A DNA stretch of 64,000 bases. Origin: Prevotella sp. (GTDB lineage Bacteria > Bacteroidota > Bacteroidia > Bacteroidales > Bacteroidaceae). The notes under the pieces were generated by a model that saw only the letters and a program-made list of their open reading frames with translations, was not told where the DNA came from and made no database searches. The position numbers and the translations under genes are program-made. How positions within the stretch are numbered: position 1 is the first letter of the stretch; every line of letters starts with the position of its first letter. The stretch is from assembly GCA_017449495.1 (NCBI GenBank), contig JAFTFO010000042.1:31857-95856 (forward strand). The letters run 5' to 3'. Below, piece by piece: positions 16,275 through 26,293 of this stretch.

Positions 16275-16664
16275 TTATACTCTACGACGCTTCGGGGGAC
16301 GGCATCCGTTATGTGGCAGCGGCGTAACATCGATGATCTCCATGACCTCAATACCTGCGCCGTGGATAGCACGGATAGCAGACTCACGGCCATTGCCGGG
16401 ACCCTTCACATAAGCCTTCACCTTACGAAGACCGAGGTCGTATGCAACCTTGGCGCAATCCTCTGCTGCCATCTGAGCTGCGTACGGCGTGTTCTTCTTC
16501 GAACCACGGAAACCCATCTTACCAGCTGAAGACCAAGAGATCACCTGACCCTCGTCATTAGCCAGTGAAACGATAATATTATTGAAAGAACTGTGTACGT
16601 GCAACTGGCCGATGGCGTTCACACGAACATTCCTTTTCTTGGAAGTGACTGTTTTCTTTGCCAT
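16275..16664 (-). CDS. rpsK: 30S ribosomal protein S11
   Basis: Platform protein of the small subunit. 129 residues with the family core ([21 protein letters not shown], then [28 protein letters not shown]) and the conserved C-terminus [18 protein letters not shown]. Second gene of the alpha operon; the 38-bp gap to rpsM is filled by an AATTAAG-type short tandem repeat. Confidence 0.97.
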   Translation of the reverse strand: MAKKTVTSKKRNVRVNAIGQLHVHSSFNNIIVSLANDEGQVISWSSAGKMGFRGSKKNTPYAAQMAAEDCAKVAYDLGLRKVKAYVKGPGNGRESAIRAIHGAGIEVMEIIDVTPLPHNGCRPPKRRRV

Positions 16665-16702
16665 AATAATTAAACTCTTAATTCTTAACTTTTAATTCTT
16701 AA
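16665..16702 (-). repeat. AATTAAG-type short repeat between rpsM and rpsK
   Basis: The entire spacer consists of imperfect AATTAAG/AGTTAAG units on the coding strand, running from the rpsM stop to the rpsK start. Confidence 0.75.
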
Positions 16703-17083
16703 TTACTTGGTGGCCTTCTTCTTATTAGCAACAGTCTTCTTCTTTCCCTTACGGGTACGAGCATTATTCTTGGTGCTCTGACCGCGAACAGGAAGACCAT
16801 TACGATGACGGACTCCACGATAGCAACCAATATCCATCAGTCGCTTGATGTTCAACTGGATCTCACTGCGGAGATCACCTTCCACTTTGAATTCAGCGCC
16901 GATGATTTCACGGATCTTGGCTGCCTGGTCGTCAGTCCACTCGTTGACCTTCAGGTCACGGCTGACACCTGCCTTATCCAATATCTTTGCTGAACTACTT
17001 CGACCTATACCATAGATATAGGTCAATGCGATTTCGCCACGCTTATTCTGGGGCAAATCTACTCCAACAATTCTTATTGCCAT
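16703..17083 (-). CDS. rpsM: 30S ribosomal protein S13
   Basis: Head protein contacting the P-site tRNA and the large subunit. 126 residues: [27 protein letters not shown], the helix-hairpin-helix near [16 protein letters not shown], and the C-terminal [24 protein letters not shown]. First gene of the alpha operon (S13-S11-S4-alpha-L17); an own -7 box lies at 17140-17147. Confidence 0.97.
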   Translation of the reverse strand: MAIRIVGVDLPQNKRGEIALTYIYGIGRSSSAKILDKAGVSRDLKVNEWTDDQAAKIREIIGAEFKVEGDLRSEIQLNIKRLMDIGCYRGVRHRNGLPVRGQSTKNNARTRKGKKKTVANKKKATK

Positions 17084-17139
17084 TTGAAAATTAATAAAAA
17101 AATAAAACGTTAAATTTCGAAATTCTGCTAAAAAGCATG

Positions 17140-17147
17140 CAAAGGTA
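17140..17147 (-). promoter_or_regulatory. Internal promoter of the alpha operon
   Basis: TACCTTTG on the minus strand, 57 bases upstream of rpsM, in the only spacer of more than 100 bp in this part of the cluster. Confidence 0.6.
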
Positions 17148-17191
17148 CGAAGATTTTCTCAAACCTCCGCACATTTTATGCTTATTTAACA

Positions 17192-17308
17192 TTAACCCTG
17201 ACGCATTTTATACTTTGGGTTCTTCTTGTTGATAACGAACAGGCGTCCCTTGCGACGTACAATCTTGCAATCCGGGGTACGCTTCTTCAATGATGCTCTT
17301 GTCTTCAT
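17192..17308 (-). CDS. rpmJ: 50S ribosomal protein L36, zinc-less form
   Basis: 38 residues from ATG at 17308 to TAA at 17192-17194. It starts [19 protein letters not shown] and ends [12 protein letters not shown], which aligns without gaps to L36. The classical zinc ligands are Cys-Cys-Cys-His; here only the second Cys is kept and the others are replaced (Thr, Asn, Tyr), so no zinc site can form. It lies between infA and rpsM as usual. Confidence 0.95.
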   Translation of the reverse strand: MKTRASLKKRTPDCKIVRRKGRLFVINKKNPKYKMRQG

Positions 17309-17322
17309 AATCGTTCTTTTGT

Positions 17323-17541
17323 TTATTTGTATCTGAATACAATTCTACCTTTTGTCAGATCATAGGGACTCATCTCCACCTTCACCTTATCACCGGGGAG
17401 GATCTTGATGTAGTGCATTCTCATCTTGCCAGAGATATGCGCAATAATCTGTACTCCATTCTCAAGTTCTACTCGGAACATCGCATTCGACAGCGACTCA
17501 ACGATGGTTCCGTCCTGCTCTATAGCGGATTGTTTTGCCAT
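17323..17541 (-). CDS. infA: Translation initiation factor IF-1
   Basis: 72 residues, the exact standard length, single OB fold ([22 protein letters not shown], then [21 protein letters not shown] and [13 protein letters not shown]). Binds the A site during initiation. Five bases separate it from map, 14 from rpmJ. Confidence 0.97.
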   Translation of the reverse strand: MAKQSAIEQDGTIVESLSNAMFRVELENGVQIIAHISGKMRMHYIKILPGDKVKVEMSPYDLTKGRIVFRYK

Positions 17542-17546
17542 ATATT

Positions 17547-18347
17547 TTAATATAAATGTCCTTCTATTTGCTCTACTTCCTCGAAAGAAGACAGAATCTC
17601 AGCCTTGCCTCGTCTGATCACAATCGTATGCTCGAAATGGGCAGCAGGTTTTCCGTCCCGCGTCCTGATGGTCCAACGATCTTGGTCCAGCCAGATAGAA
17701 CGGTCACCCATCGTGATCATCGGTTCGATGGCGATACACATGCCAGCTTTCAGCATCACGCCATTCCCCCGTCTGCCATAGTTCGGCACCTGCGGATCTT
17801 CGTGCATCTCACGACCGATACCATGTCCGGTCAACTCACGCACTATTCCATATCCCTGTGCCTCGCAGTGGTCTTGCACGGCACTGCTGATATCACCCAG
17901 ATGCTTTCCTGCTACCGCCTGCTCAATGCCAAGATAGAGTGACTCCTTGGTTGTCTTGAGCAACTGCTTGACTTCGTTGGAGACCTCACCCACACAGAAT
18001 GTATAGCAAGAGTCGCCGTTGAACTCATTCAAGAGTGTCCCACAGTCGACGGAGATGATGTCTCCTTCCTTCAGGACTGTACTCTCATTAGGCACACCAT
18101 GTACGACGACATCATTCACCGACGTACAGATGCTGGCAGGAAACGGCCCTCCATATGGATTAGGGAAACCCTTGAACGTCGGGACGGCACCATGGTCTCT
18201 GATGAACTCGTCCGCAATCTTGTCCAACTGGAGGGTCGTTACTCCAGGTTTGATATGCTTTGCTAATTCTCCAAGCGTGTGACCAACAAGTTGGTTCGCC
18301 TGGCGTATCAGCTCTATCTCATCTTCAGTCTTCAGATAGATCTTCAT
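17547..18347 (-). CDS. map: Methionine aminopeptidase, type I
   Basis: Removes the initiator methionine. 266 residues with M24 metal ligands in [20 protein letters not shown] (Asp, Asp), [19 protein letters not shown] (His), [10 protein letters not shown] (Glu) and [11 protein letters not shown] (Glu). No N-terminal extension. Placement between secY and infA is the common bacterial arrangement. Confidence 0.96.
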   Translation of the reverse strand: MKIYLKTEDEIELIRQANQLVGHTLGELAKHIKPGVTTLQLDKIADEFIRDHGAVPTFKGFPNPYGGPFPASICTSVNDVVVHGVPNESTVLKEGDIISVDCGTLLNEFNGDSCYTFCVGEVSNEVKQLLKTTKESLYLGIEQAVAGKHLGDISSAVQDHCEAQGYGIVRELTGHGIGREMHEDPQVPNYGRRGNGVMLKAGMCIAIEPMITMGDRSIWLDQDRWTIRTRDGKPAAHFEHTIVIRRGKAEILSSFEEVEQIEGHLY

Positions 18348-18353
18348 AGAAGA

Positions 18354-19694
18354 TTAATAAGCCGCCATGCCACGACCGTGGATACGGCCGGAACTGAGCA
18401 GACCGTCGTAGTGGCGCATCAGCAGATGACTCTCTATCTGTGCGAGTGTGTCAAGCACCACACCGACGAGAATCAGCAGCGAGGTACCACCGAAGAACTG
18501 AGAAAACGCATCCTGCACGTTCAGCAAGCTTGCCAGTGCAGGCATCACAGCGATGAAGGCGATGAACAACGAGCCGGGCAATGTGATACGCGACATCACG
18601 GTGTCGATATACTCTGCCGTTTCCTTGCCAGGCTTCACGCCGGGGATGAATCCGTTGTTACGCTTCATGTCCTCAGCCATCTGCGTCGGGTTGAGCGTGA
18701 TGGCCGTATAGAAGTATGTGAATGCGATGATCAGCAGTGCGAAGATGATGTTATAGGTCCAGCTGTGATGATCAAGCATCGTGCGGACAAACCAGCTGGC
18801 ATTCTCCGGAGCAGAATACTGCACGAGTGTCAGCGGGATGAACATCAGTGCCTGGGCAAAGATGATAGGCATCACGTTGGCTGCGAACAGCTTCAGCGGG
18901 ATATACTGGCGGGCACCGCCTACCTGCTGATTGCCTACGATACGCTTGGCATACTGAACAGGTACCTTGCGGACACCCTGTACCAGAACAATTGATGCAC
19001 AAACAACTGCGTAGAGAATGATGATCTCGACGAGGAACATCACCAGACCACCACCAGAGATAGCGGTGAATCGAGATGTCAGCTCCTGGATGAATGCCTG
19101 GGGCAGACGGGCGATGATACCAATCATAATGATCAGCGAGATACCATTTCCTATACCTTTATCGGTAATGCGCTCACCCAGCCAGAGGATAAACATACTT
19201 CCTGCGGACAGGATAATGACGGCCGGAACCATGAATGCAGACCAAGAGATACCCGGTGCGAGGGCAGCACCGGCCTGCATCTTCAGATTCATCAGGTAAC
19301 CCGGAGCCTGGAACAGCAGGATTGCCACTGTCAGCCAACGGGTATACATACTGATCTTCTTACGACCGCTCTCACCCTCACGCTGCATCTTCTGTACGTA
19401 AGGCACAGCGACGGCGAGGAGCTGCATAACGATTGAAGCAGAGATGTAAGGCATGATTCCAAGCGCAAAGATAGATGCGTTGGAGAATGCACCACCAGAG
19501 AACATATCAAGCAGCGACATCAGACCGCCGGCAGTCTGCGACTGCAGCTGGCTCAACATGCCCGGGTTAATACCGGGAAGTACCACGAACGAGCCAAAAC
19601 GATAAATCGCCACGAACAGGAGTGTGATGAGGAGGCGCTGGCGCAGATCCTCAATCTTCCAGATGTTCTTCAGTGTCTCTATTAACTTCTTCAT
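18354..19694 (-). CDS. secY: Protein translocase subunit SecY
   Basis: Channel-forming subunit of the Sec translocon in the inner membrane. 446 residues with ten membrane helices; the plug and first periplasmic region (LPGINPGMLSQLQSQTAGGLM), the cytoplasmic GERITDKGIGNGISL and the conserved RIVGNQQVGGARQYIPLK are present. Its partner SecE is encoded at 47476-47667. Gap to map is 6 bp. Confidence 0.97.
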   Translation of the reverse strand: MKKLIETLKNIWKIEDLRQRLLITLLFVAIYRFGSFVVLPGINPGMLSQLQSQTAGGLMSLLDMFSGGAFSNASIFALGIMPYISASIVMQLLAVAVPYVQKMQREGESGRKKISMYTRWLTVAILLFQAPGYLMNLKMQAGAALAPGISWSAFMVPAVIILSAGSMFILWLGERITDKGIGNGISLIIMIGIIARLPQAFIQELTSRFTAISGGGLVMFLVEIIILYAVVCASIVLVQGVRKVPVQYAKRIVGNQQVGGARQYIPLKLFAANVMPIIFAQALMFIPLTLVQYSAPENASWFVRTMLDHHSWTYNIIFALLIIAFTYFYTAITLNPTQMAEDMKRNNGFIPGVKPGKETAEYIDTVMSRITLPGSLFIAFIAVMPALASLLNVQDAFSQFFGGTSLLILVGVVLDTLAQIESHLLMRHYDGLLSSGRIHGRGMAAY

Positions 19695-19700
19695 TACTGT

Positions 19701-20147
19701 TTAGATTTTTGTTGCGTTACCACCTACTGCCTTGATTGCTTCCTCGGCAGTCTTTGAGAATGCGTTGGCCTCGACGTCAACCTTAGCCTTCAATTCACCT
19801 TTGCCAAGTATCTTCACCAGCTCCTTGCCGTTGGTCAGGCCAGCAGCCACAAGCTCTGCGATACCGATCTTGGTGAGATTCTTCTCTTCTGCGAGCTTCT
19901 GCAGGGTAGAGAGATTCACAGCGAAGTACTCCTTGTGGTTAATGTTCTTGAAACCACCCTTCGGGACACGACGCTGGAGAGGCATCTGACCGCCTTCGAA
20001 ACCAACCTTCTTCTTATAACCAGAACGAGCCTTGGCACCCTTATGACCACGGGTAGAAGTACCGCCCAGTCCTGAACCAGGACCGCGACCGATACGACGA
20101 CGAGAGTGGGTAGAACCTTCAGCCGGCTTTAAATTATTCAGTTTCAT
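19701..20147 (-). CDS. rplO: 50S ribosomal protein L15
   Basis: 148 residues. The N-terminal Gly/Arg-rich extension that threads into 23S rRNA is clear (RRIGRGPGSGLGGTSTRGHKG), followed by the globular domain. Immediately upstream of secY, separated by 6 bp, as in the spc operon of other bacteria. Confidence 0.96.
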   Translation of the reverse strand: MKLNNLKPAEGSTHSRRRIGRGPGSGLGGTSTRGHKGAKARSGYKKKVGFEGGQMPLQRRVPKGGFKNINHKEYFAVNLSTLQKLAEEKNLTKIGIAELVAAGLTNGKELVKILGKGELKAKVDVEANAFSKTAEEAIKAVGGNATKI

Positions 20148-20175
20148 AATCGAATCTACTTTTTAATTGTTGCTA

Positions 20176-20352
20176 TTAGTCAATAACGGTCACGAGATGG
20201 TGAACCTTGCGGATCATACCACGGATTGAAGGAGTATCCTCAACTTCAACAACCTGAGAGATCTTACGCAGGCCGAGAGCCTGGAGCGTACGCTTCTGGT
20301 CTACCGGATAACCGATCTTACTCTTAATCTGCTTTACCTTAATTGTTGCCAT
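20176..20352 (-). CDS. rpmD: 50S ribosomal protein L30
   Basis: 58 residues from ATG at 20352 to TAA at 20176-20178. It begins [19 protein letters not shown] and continues [14 protein letters not shown], both diagnostic for L30, ending HHLVTVID. It fills the space between rpsE and rplO, the standard position. Confidence 0.95.
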   Translation of the reverse strand: MATIKVKQIKSKIGYPVDQKRTLQALGLRKISQVVEVEDTPSIRGMIRKVHHLVTVID

Positions 20353-20366
20353 AGTCTTTATCTCCT

Positions 20367-20879
20367 TTAACCTTTGAATACTTTTTCCATACTGATACCA
20401 CGAGTACCTGCCACTGTGTAGGGGTCACGCATCAGGCTCAGAGCCGTGATGGTAGCCTTCACCAGATTGTGGGGGTTCGAGGAACCCTTTGACTTGGCAA
20501 GCACATCCTTGATACCAGCACTCTCCAAAACGGCACGCATAGCACCACCGGCCACCAGACCGGTACCGGCAGCTGCCGGCTTCAGGAACACCTGTGCACC
20601 ACCGAAGTGTGCCTCCATCTCATGGGGGATGGTACCCTTGAGCACGGGAACTTTCACAAGATTCTTCTTGGCTGCCTCTACACCCTTGGCAATGGCGGCG
20701 GTCACTTCGCCAGCCTTACCCAGACCCCAGCCGATGATGCCGTTGCCGTCACCGACAACAACGATGGCTGCGAATGTAAAGGTGCGACCTCCCTTGGTAA
20801 CCTTCGTTACACGGTTGATGGCAACCAGTCTGTCTTTCAACTCTACGTCACTATTTACTTTAACATTTTTCATTGCCAT
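20367..20879 (-). CDS. rpsE: 30S ribosomal protein S5
   Basis: Decoding-fidelity protein. 170 residues with the dsRNA-binding-like N-terminal half ([32 protein letters not shown]) and the S5 C-terminal domain ([21 protein letters not shown]). The start may be the first or third codon (MAM). Located between rplR and rpmD. Confidence 0.96.
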   Translation of the reverse strand: MAMKNVKVNSDVELKDRLVAINRVTKVTKGGRTFTFAAIVVVGDGNGIIGWGLGKAGEVTAAIAKGVEAAKKNLVKVPVLKGTIPHEMEAHFGGAQVFLKPAAAGTGLVAGGAMRAVLESAGIKDVLAKSKGSSNPHNLVKATITALSLMRDPYTVAGTRGISMEKVFKG

Positions 20880-20885
20880 AATCGT

Positions 20886-21230
20886 TTAGAAATTAAGTCC
20901 ACCTTTACGAGCTGCGTCTGCCAGAGACTTGATACGGCCGTGATACAGATAGCCATTACGGTCGAAGACAACGGCGCTAACGCCAGCCTCCAGAGCCTTC
21001 TTGGCCAAGAGCTCACCTACCTTCTCAGCCTGCTGGATCTTCGGCATGGCCTCCAGACCCAGAGAAGATGCAGATGCGAGTGTTTTACCTTCCAAATCAT
21101 TAATCACCTGAGCATAGATCTGCTTGTTGGAGCGGAACACGCTCAGACGGGGACGCTCAGCTGTGCCGAACACGTTCTTGCGAATTCTATATTTGATCTT
21201 AATTCGTCTTTCTACTTTCTTTGTAGTCAT
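20886..21230 (-). CDS. rplR: 50S ribosomal protein L18
   Basis: 5S rRNA-binding protein of the central protuberance. 114 residues with [25 protein letters not shown] and the C-terminal [24 protein letters not shown]. The 36-bp gap to rplF consists of CTTAATT-type tandem repeats. Confidence 0.96.
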   Translation of the reverse strand: MTTKKVERRIKIKYRIRKNVFGTAERPRLSVFRSNKQIYAQVINDLEGKTLASASSLGLEAMPKIQQAEKVGELLAKKALEAGVSAVVFDRNGYLYHGRIKSLADAARKGGLNF

Positions 21231-21234
21231 AATC

Positions 21235-21264
21235 TCTTAATTCTTAATTCTTAATTCTTAATTA
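21235..21264 (-). repeat. Four 7-bp tandem repeats between rplF and rplR
   Basis: CTTAATT on the plus strand (AATTAAG on the coding strand) repeated four times, filling the spacer between the rplF stop and the rplR start. Confidence 0.9.
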
Positions 21265-21266
21265 GA

Positions 21267-21836
21267 TTACTTTGCGGATGCCGACTTACCCGACTTACGA
21301 CGGATAACCTCACCCTTGAACAAGATACCCTTTCCCTTGTAAGGCTCAGGCATGCGGAAAGAACGAATTTTTGCGCAGATCAGACCGAGCAGTGCCTTGT
21401 CGCAAGACTCGAGGATAATCTGGGGGTTCTGATTACGCTCCATCTTGGTCTCAACCTTCACTTCCTTCGGAAGCTGAATGAAGATGGGGTGCGTATAGCC
21501 GAGTGCGAACTCAATGATGTTACCCTGGTTAGACACACGGTAACCGACACCGACAAGCTCCAGCTCCTTCTTGTAACCCTCACTCACACCAACAACCATG
21601 TTGTTGACGAGTGCACGGTACAGACCGTGGAAAGCCTGCTTCTGCTTGATGTTGACAGGACTCTTCTTGTCAACCTCGAATGTGATGTGGCCATCCTCAA
21701 TCTTCACCTTGATAGAGGCGTCTACCTTCTGTGAAAGTTCTCCCTTGGGACCCTTCACGGTCACGATACCGTCCTTGTCCTGAGCAACTGTAACGCCTGC
21801 GGGAATACTAATTGGCAATTTACCTATTCTTGACAT
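21267..21836 (-). CDS. rplF: 50S ribosomal protein L6
   Basis: 189 residues with two related alpha/beta halves; starts MSRIGKLPISIPAGV and carries the 23S-binding signature RMPEPYKGKGI near the C-terminus. Positioned between rpsH and rplR as in the canonical spc operon. Confidence 0.97.
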   Translation of the reverse strand: MSRIGKLPISIPAGVTVAQDKDGIVTVKGPKGELSQKVDASIKVKIEDGHITFEVDKKSPVNIKQKQAFHGLYRALVNNMVVGVSEGYKKELELVGVGYRVSNQGNIIEFALGYTHPIFIQLPKEVKVETKMERNQNPQIILESCDKALLGLICAKIRSFRMPEPYKGKGILFKGEVIRRKSGKSASAK

Positions 21837-21850
21837 ATGCTATCCTCCAA

Positions 21851-22246
21851 TTAATATACGTAGCAAAGAACCTCGCCGCCAATTTTCAGGGCAGCAGCCT
21901 CTTTGTCAGTCATAACACCTTTGGACGTGGAAATGATGGCGATACCAAGTCCGTTAATTACTCTCGGCATGTCTTTGTAGCCAGTGTAGCGGCGGAGACC
22001 CGGGGTGGATACTCTCTTAAGACACTTGATGGCGTTCTCACGCGTAGCGGGGTCATACTTCAGAGCGACCTTGATAGTGCCCTGAGGACCATCCTCGATG
22101 AACTTGTAGTTCAGGATGTAACCCTTCTCGAAGAGGATCTTCGTAATCTCCTTCTTCAAGTTAGACGCAGGAACCTCCACAACACGGTGATGAGCCATGA
22201 TGGCGTTTCTGAGTCTGGTCAGATAATCTGCTATTGGATCTGTCAT
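21851..22246 (-). CDS. rpsH: 30S ribosomal protein S8
   Basis: Central-domain assembly protein and, in E. coli, the repressor of the spc operon. 131 residues: MTDPIADYLTRLRNA at the start and GLGIAIISTSKGVMTDKEA with the family signature near the end. Confidence 0.97.
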   Translation of the reverse strand: MTDPIADYLTRLRNAIMAHHRVVEVPASNLKKEITKILFEKGYILNYKFIEDGPQGTIKVALKYDPATRENAIKCLKRVSTPGLRRYTGYKDMPRVINGLGIAIISTSKGVMTDKEAAALKIGGEVLCYVY

Positions 22247-22318
22247 AAAATAAATGTTTTAATTGATCGGGACTACCCCGACAATATTAATAATAAAATA
22301 CTTCTGTTTCGCTCTGGT

Positions 22319-22636
22319 TTACCAGCTTGCCTTCTTCACACCGGGTATCAGGCCGCTTGATGCCATCTCACGGAACTGGATACGGGAGAGGCCGAACTGA
22401 CGCATATAACCCTTCGGACGACCCGTGATCTTGCAACGGTTGTGCAGACGGATGGGGTTGGCGTTCTTGGGGATGCTCTGCAGCTTGCGGGCTGCCTCAT
22501 AAGCAGCCATAGCGCCCTCCTCGGTATTCACATCGGCAGTAGCGATGATCTTCTTCAAGGCTGCACGCTTCTCAGCATAGCGGGCAACGAGCTTAGCGCG
22601 CTTCACCTCGCGGGCTTTCATTGATTCCTTTGCCAT
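22319..22636 (-). CDS. rpsN: 30S ribosomal protein S14, zinc-less form
   Basis: 105 residues. C-terminal signature [28 protein letters not shown] and [11 protein letters not shown]. There is no CxxC pair, so it is the zinc-independent form, and an insert of roughly 10 residues ([14 protein letters not shown] region) makes it longer than the 89-residue standard. A 72-bp spacer with no clear signal separates it from rpsH. Confidence 0.95.
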   Translation of the reverse strand: MAKESMKAREVKRAKLVARYAEKRAALKKIIATADVNTEEGAMAAYEAARKLQSIPKNANPIRLHNRCKITGRPKGYMRQFGLSRIQFREMASSGLIPGVKKASW

Positions 22637-22641
22637 ATCTC

Positions 22642-23199
22642 TTAATCGTTTTTAGCGTTCTTGAATGGGAGACCGAAGGCCTTCAGCAGGGCGTAGCCTT
22701 CCTCATCGGTCGGAGCCGTGGTCACGAAGGTGATGTTCATACCCTGGATGCGGTCTACTGAATCGATATTGATCTCCGGGAAGATGATCTGCTCCTGGAT
22801 ACCCAGCGTGTAATTACCACGACCGTCGAACTTGCTCTCGATACCCTTGAAGTCACGGATACGAGGCAGTGCGATACGGACGAGCTTCTCCAGGAACTCA
22901 TACATGCGCTCACGACGCAGGGTCACCATCACGCCGATAGGCATCTTCTTACGAAGCTTGAAGTTGGCGATATCCTTCTTGGAGTAGGTTGCCACAGCCT
23001 TCTGGCCACAGATGGCGGAGATCTCATTGATAGCTACATCGATGATCTTCTTGTCCTGAGTGGCGTCACCCAGACCCTGGTTGACGACGATCTTCTTCAG
23101 AACGGGAATCTGCATATCCGATGTGTAGTTGAACTGCTTCTTCAGAGCGGGAGCGATCTTCTCCTTATACTCTGTCTTTAACTGTGCTGTATTTGCCAT
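22642..23199 (-). CDS. rplE: 50S ribosomal protein L5
   Basis: 5S rRNA- and P-site tRNA-contacting protein. 185 residues with [17 protein letters not shown], the [24 protein letters not shown] segment and the C-terminal [20 protein letters not shown]. Its ATG overlaps the rplX stop as TAATG, so the two are translationally coupled. Confidence 0.97.
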   Translation of the reverse strand: MANTAQLKTEYKEKIAPALKKQFNYTSDMQIPVLKKIVVNQGLGDATQDKKIIDVAINEISAICGQKAVATYSKKDIANFKLRKKMPIGVMVTLRRERMYEFLEKLVRIALPRIRDFKGIESKFDGRGNYTLGIQEQIIFPEINIDSVDRIQGMNITFVTTAPTDEEGYALLKAFGLPFKNAKND

Positions 23200-23516
23200 T
23201 ACTTAATCTCCTCCCCTGACTTTTTAGCGATACGGGTGACCTTCTTGCCCTCGCGCTTGATGGCGACACGGGTAGCCTTGCCACTCTTCGGATCAATCAA
23301 ACTAATATTTGAGATGTGAATAGGAGCCTCCATCTTCACGAAGCCTCCCTGAGGGTTCTTGGCACTTGGCTTGGCACTCTTGTTGACCATGTTCACACCT
23401 TCAACAAGTGCGCGCTGCTTGTCGGTCAGGACCTTCAGCACCTTACCCGTCTTGCCCTTGTCCTCACCGGCCAGGACGATGACGGTATCATTCTTCTTAA
23501 TTTTGAACTTTGCCAT
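23199..23516 (-). CDS. rplX: 50S ribosomal protein L24
   Basis: Assembly initiator of the large subunit. 105 residues with the KOW motif ([22 protein letters not shown]) and [21 protein letters not shown]. Overlaps rplE by one base. Confidence 0.97.
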   Translation of the reverse strand: MAKFKIKKNDTVIVLAGEDKGKTGKVLKVLTDKQRALVEGVNMVNKSAKPSAKNPQGGFVKMEAPIHISNISLIDPKSGKATRVAIKREGKKVTRIAKKSGEEIK

Positions 23517-23537
23517 TTCTTACTTACATTTTAAATA

Positions 23538-23903
23538 TTAAAGTACCTCAGGTGCCAAAGAAACGACCTTCATGTTCACGGCGCGAAGCTCACGGGCCAC
23601 AGGGCCGAAGATACGGCTGCCGCGGAGCTCACCTGCATTGTTCAGCAGCACACAGGCATTGTCGTCGAAGCGGATGTACGAGCCATCTGCACGGCGGATC
23701 TCCTTCTTCGTGCGAACAACCAAAGCCTTTGATACTGCACCCTTCTTCACGTCACTTGTAGGGATCGCGTTCTTGATAGAGACGACGATGATGTCACCTA
23801 CGCTGGCATAACGGCGCTTTGTGCCGCCCAGCACACGGATGCAGAGAGCCTCACGTGCACCGCTGTTGTCAGCAACAGTCAATCTGGTTTCTGTCTGTAT
23901 CAT
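23538..23903 (-). CDS. rplN: 50S ribosomal protein L14
   Basis: 121 residues, nearly invariant length. Starts [20 protein letters not shown]; signature [19 protein letters not shown]; ends [11 protein letters not shown]. Forms part of the inter-subunit surface. Confidence 0.97.
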   Translation of the reverse strand: MIQTETRLTVADNSGAREALCIRVLGGTKRRYASVGDIIVVSIKNAIPTSDVKKGAVSKALVVRTKKEIRRADGSYIRFDDNACVLLNNAGELRGSRIFGPVARELRAVNMKVVSLAPEVL

Positions 23904-23905
23904 AA

Positions 23906-24163
23906 TTACTTAGCTTTTTCTACGATTTGAACTAATCTCCATCTCTTTGTCTTCGACAGAGGACGGGTTTCCATAATGAGCACGGTATCACCAATGTTGC
24001 ACTCGTTCTTCTCGTCGTGTGCGTGATACTTCTTTGTCTTCTGGACAAACTTACCATAAATAGGGTGCTTCTCCTTGAACTTAGCGGCAATAACAATGGT
24101 TTTATCCATCTTGTTGCTGATAACGACACCCTGTCTTGTCTTTCTTAAATTTCTTGTTTCCAT
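23906..24163 (-). CDS. rpsQ: 30S ribosomal protein S17
   Basis: 85 residues from [14 protein letters not shown] (24163); an in-frame MVH at 24172 would add three residues but lies two bases from the rpmC stop. OB-fold signature [20 protein letters not shown] and [20 protein letters not shown] are present. Confidence 0.95.
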   Translation of the reverse strand: METRNLRKTRQGVVISNKMDKTIVIAAKFKEKHPIYGKFVQKTKKYHAHDEKNECNIGDTVLIMETRPLSKTKRWRLVQIVEKAK

Positions 24164-24174
24164 ATGGACCATTG

Positions 24175-24369
24175 TTATTTTTTGAGTTCTCTCTGATGAA
24201 GTTCTGATTTCATACGTGCGATATCACGACGGGCAGCTTTAATCTGAGACGGATTCTCAAGCGGGGTGATGGCGTGGTTCAACTTCATCTGGTTGTACTT
24301 CGCAACCTCAGCCTCAATACGCTCTGCCAAGTCCTTGGTCTCGAGCTCTCTTACTTCTTTAATCTTCAT
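24175..24369 (-). CDS. rpmC: 50S ribosomal protein L29
   Basis: 64 residues, two-helix protein at the exit tunnel (trigger factor dock). [21 protein letters not shown] at the start and [19 protein letters not shown] near the end. Confidence 0.96.
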   Translation of the reverse strand: MKIKEVRELETKDLAERIEAEVAKYNQMKLNHAITPLENPSQIKAARRDIARMKSELHQRELKK

Positions 24370-24376
24370 ATCTCAA

Positions 24377-24805
24377 TTAAGCGTTTTTATCGTAATCACG
24401 TCTAACAACAAACTTTGTCTTAACAGGCAGTTTCTGTGCGCCGAGGCGGAGAGCCTCCTTGGCGATGTCGAAAGGAACGCCTTCCACTTCAAAGAGGATA
24501 CGGCCGGGAGTGACTGGAGCCACCCATCCTGCGGGATCACCCTTACCCTTACCCATTCGCACGTCAGCAGGCTTGCGGGTGATGGGCTTGTCGGGGAAGA
24601 TGCGGATCCACACTTGGCCTTCACGGTTCATATAACGGTTGATGGCAACACGTGCTGCCTCAATCTGGCGGCTGTCGATCCACTTGGCATCCATTGTCTT
24701 GATGCCGAAGCTGCCGAAAGCCAGCGTTGTACCTCTGTGGGCGTTGCCTTTGTTGCCGCGTCCGTCCTGAGGTCTTCTATATCTTACTCTTTTGGGCTGT
24801 AACAT
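24377..24805 (-). CDS. rplP: 50S ribosomal protein L16
   Basis: 142 residues, near the peptidyl transferase centre. [36 protein letters not shown] and the catalytic-centre loop [13 protein letters not shown] are present. Confidence 0.97.
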   Translation of the reverse strand: MLQPKRVRYRRPQDGRGNKGNAHRGTTLAFGSFGIKTMDAKWIDSRQIEAARVAINRYMNREGQVWIRIFPDKPITRKPADVRMGKGKGDPAGWVAPVTPGRILFEVEGVPFDIAKEALRLGAQKLPVKTKFVVRRDYDKNA

Positions 24806-24830
24806 AATAATTCTCTACTTTAAACGATTA

Positions 24831-25553
24831 CTACTTCTTCTTATTACGGAACTTTCTGTCACGGCCACCACCGGCATTGGCACGGCTACTACTCTTCTCC
24901 TGTGTGAAATTCGGGGTCAGGTCTACGTCACCATAGATCTCACCACGGCATATCCACACCTTGATACCCAGCAGACCGACTTTCGTCAGGGCCTCTGTGT
25001 GGCAGTAGTCGATGTCAGCACGATAGGTGTGCAGCGGGGTACGACCCTCCTTGAGCATCTCACTGCGTGCGATTTCAGCACCGTTCAAACGACCGGAGAT
25101 CAGCACCTTGATACCCTCGGCACCGGCACGCATCGTGTTCTGGATGGCCATCTTGATGGCGCGGCGGTAAGCGATCTTGCCCTCTACCTGGCGAGCGATG
25201 TTGTTGGCAACAATCGTGGCATCGAGCTCAGGGCGCTTCACCTCGAAGATATTAATCTGTATCTCTTTGTCGTAGAGCTTCTTCAGCTCCTCCTTCAGTT
25301 TGTCAACATCCTGTCCGCCCTTACCAATGACGATACCCGGACGAGCCGTGCAGATCGTGATGGTGACCAGCTTCAGTGTGCGCTCGATGACAATCTTCGA
25401 CACGCTGGCCTTGGCCAGACGCTCGTTCAGATACTTGCGGATTTTCTGATCCTCTACCAGGTTATCTCCGAAGTCTTTGCCTCCGAACCAATTCGAATCC
25501 CAACCTCTAACGATTCCAAGACGGTTGCTAATTGGATTTACTTTCTGTCCCAT
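24831..25553 (-). CDS. rpsC: 30S ribosomal protein S3
   Basis: 240 residues, part of the mRNA entry helicase. N-terminal [16 protein letters not shown] domain [21 protein letters not shown], and C-terminal half with [12 protein letters not shown] and GVKVWI-like [15 protein letters not shown] basic tail ([17 protein letters not shown]) ends the protein. Confidence 0.97.
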   Translation of the reverse strand: MGQKVNPISNRLGIVRGWDSNWFGGKDFGDNLVEDQKIRKYLNERLAKASVSKIVIERTLKLVTITICTARPGIVIGKGGQDVDKLKEELKKLYDKEIQINIFEVKRPELDATIVANNIARQVEGKIAYRRAIKMAIQNTMRAGAEGIKVLISGRLNGAEIARSEMLKEGRTPLHTYRADIDYCHTEALTKVGLLGIKVWICRGEIYGDVDLTPNFTQEKSSSRANAGGGRDRKFRNKKK

Positions 25554-25555
25554 AC

Positions 25556-25963
25556 TTATTCTTTTACGTCATTAGTTTTAGCGTCAACGAACAGAGTCAC
25601 GTGGTTGCTACGCTTACGGATGCGGTAGCCACGACCCTGAGGTGCCGGTCTCATTCTCTTCATCGTCACACCCTCGTCAACGAACACGCGGGTGATGAAC
25701 AGCTCACCGTCCTCTGCCTTACGGTCATTCTTGGCTTCCCAGTTAGCAATGGCCGAGCGGAGGAGTTTCTCTACATCAGCTGCAGCTGCCTTCTTCGAGA
25801 AACGAAGCACACCCAGTGCGCGATTCACTTCCATGCCGCGGATCATGTCGACGACATAGCGCATCTTGCGGGGTGAGGAGGGGCAGCCCTTCAGCTTGGC
25901 AAAATACTGTGTCTTAAGTGCTGCTTTTCTTTCTTCAGCCTTAATATGTTTTCTTGCTCCCAT
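25556..25963 (-). CDS. rplV: 50S ribosomal protein L22
   Basis: 135 residues. The tunnel-lining hairpin region [27 protein letters not shown] is intact with no macrolide-resistance-type deletion visible. Two bases separate it from rpsC. Confidence 0.96.
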   Translation of the reverse strand: MGARKHIKAEERKAALKTQYFAKLKGCPSSPRKMRYVVDMIRGMEVNRALGVLRFSKKAAAADVEKLLRSAIANWEAKNDRKAEDGELFITRVFVDEGVTMKRMRPAPQGRGYRIRKRSNHVTLFVDAKTNDVKE

Positions 25964-25990
25964 TTTAATTCTTAATTCTTAATTCTTAAA
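25964..25990 (-). repeat. AATTAAG tandem repeats between rpsS and rplV
   Basis: TTAATTC repeated on the plus strand across most of the 38-bp spacer between the rpsS stop and rplV start. Confidence 0.8.
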
Positions 25991-26001
25991 TTCCCCTGGG
26001 A

Positions 26002-26268
26002 TTACTTCTTGTTACCGGCATGACCACCGAAGCGACGGGTGGGTGCGAACTCACCGAGCTTGTGACCTACCATGTTCTCAGTAACGTAGACAGGGATAAA
26101 CTTATTACCGTTATGAACTGCAACAGTGTGTCCCACGAAGTCCGGGGAGATCATTGATGCTCTGGCCCATGTCTTGACGACATTCTTCTTACCGCTCTCA
26201 TTCATAGCGAGAATCTTCTTCTCGAGAGAGACGTTGATGTACGGACCTTTCTTTAATGAACGACTCAT
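26002..26268 (-). CDS. rpsS: 30S ribosomal protein S19
   Basis: 88 residues. Starts [19 protein letters not shown]; signature [33 protein letters not shown] region is clear; ends GHAGNKK. Head protein. Confidence 0.97.
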   Translation of the reverse strand: MSRSLKKGPYINVSLEKKILAMNESGKKNVVKTWARASMISPDFVGHTVAVHNGNKFIPVYVTENMVGHKLGEFAPTRRFGGHAGNKK

Positions 26269-26293
26269 AATTTACTCTTGTTTAACTTCGTGA

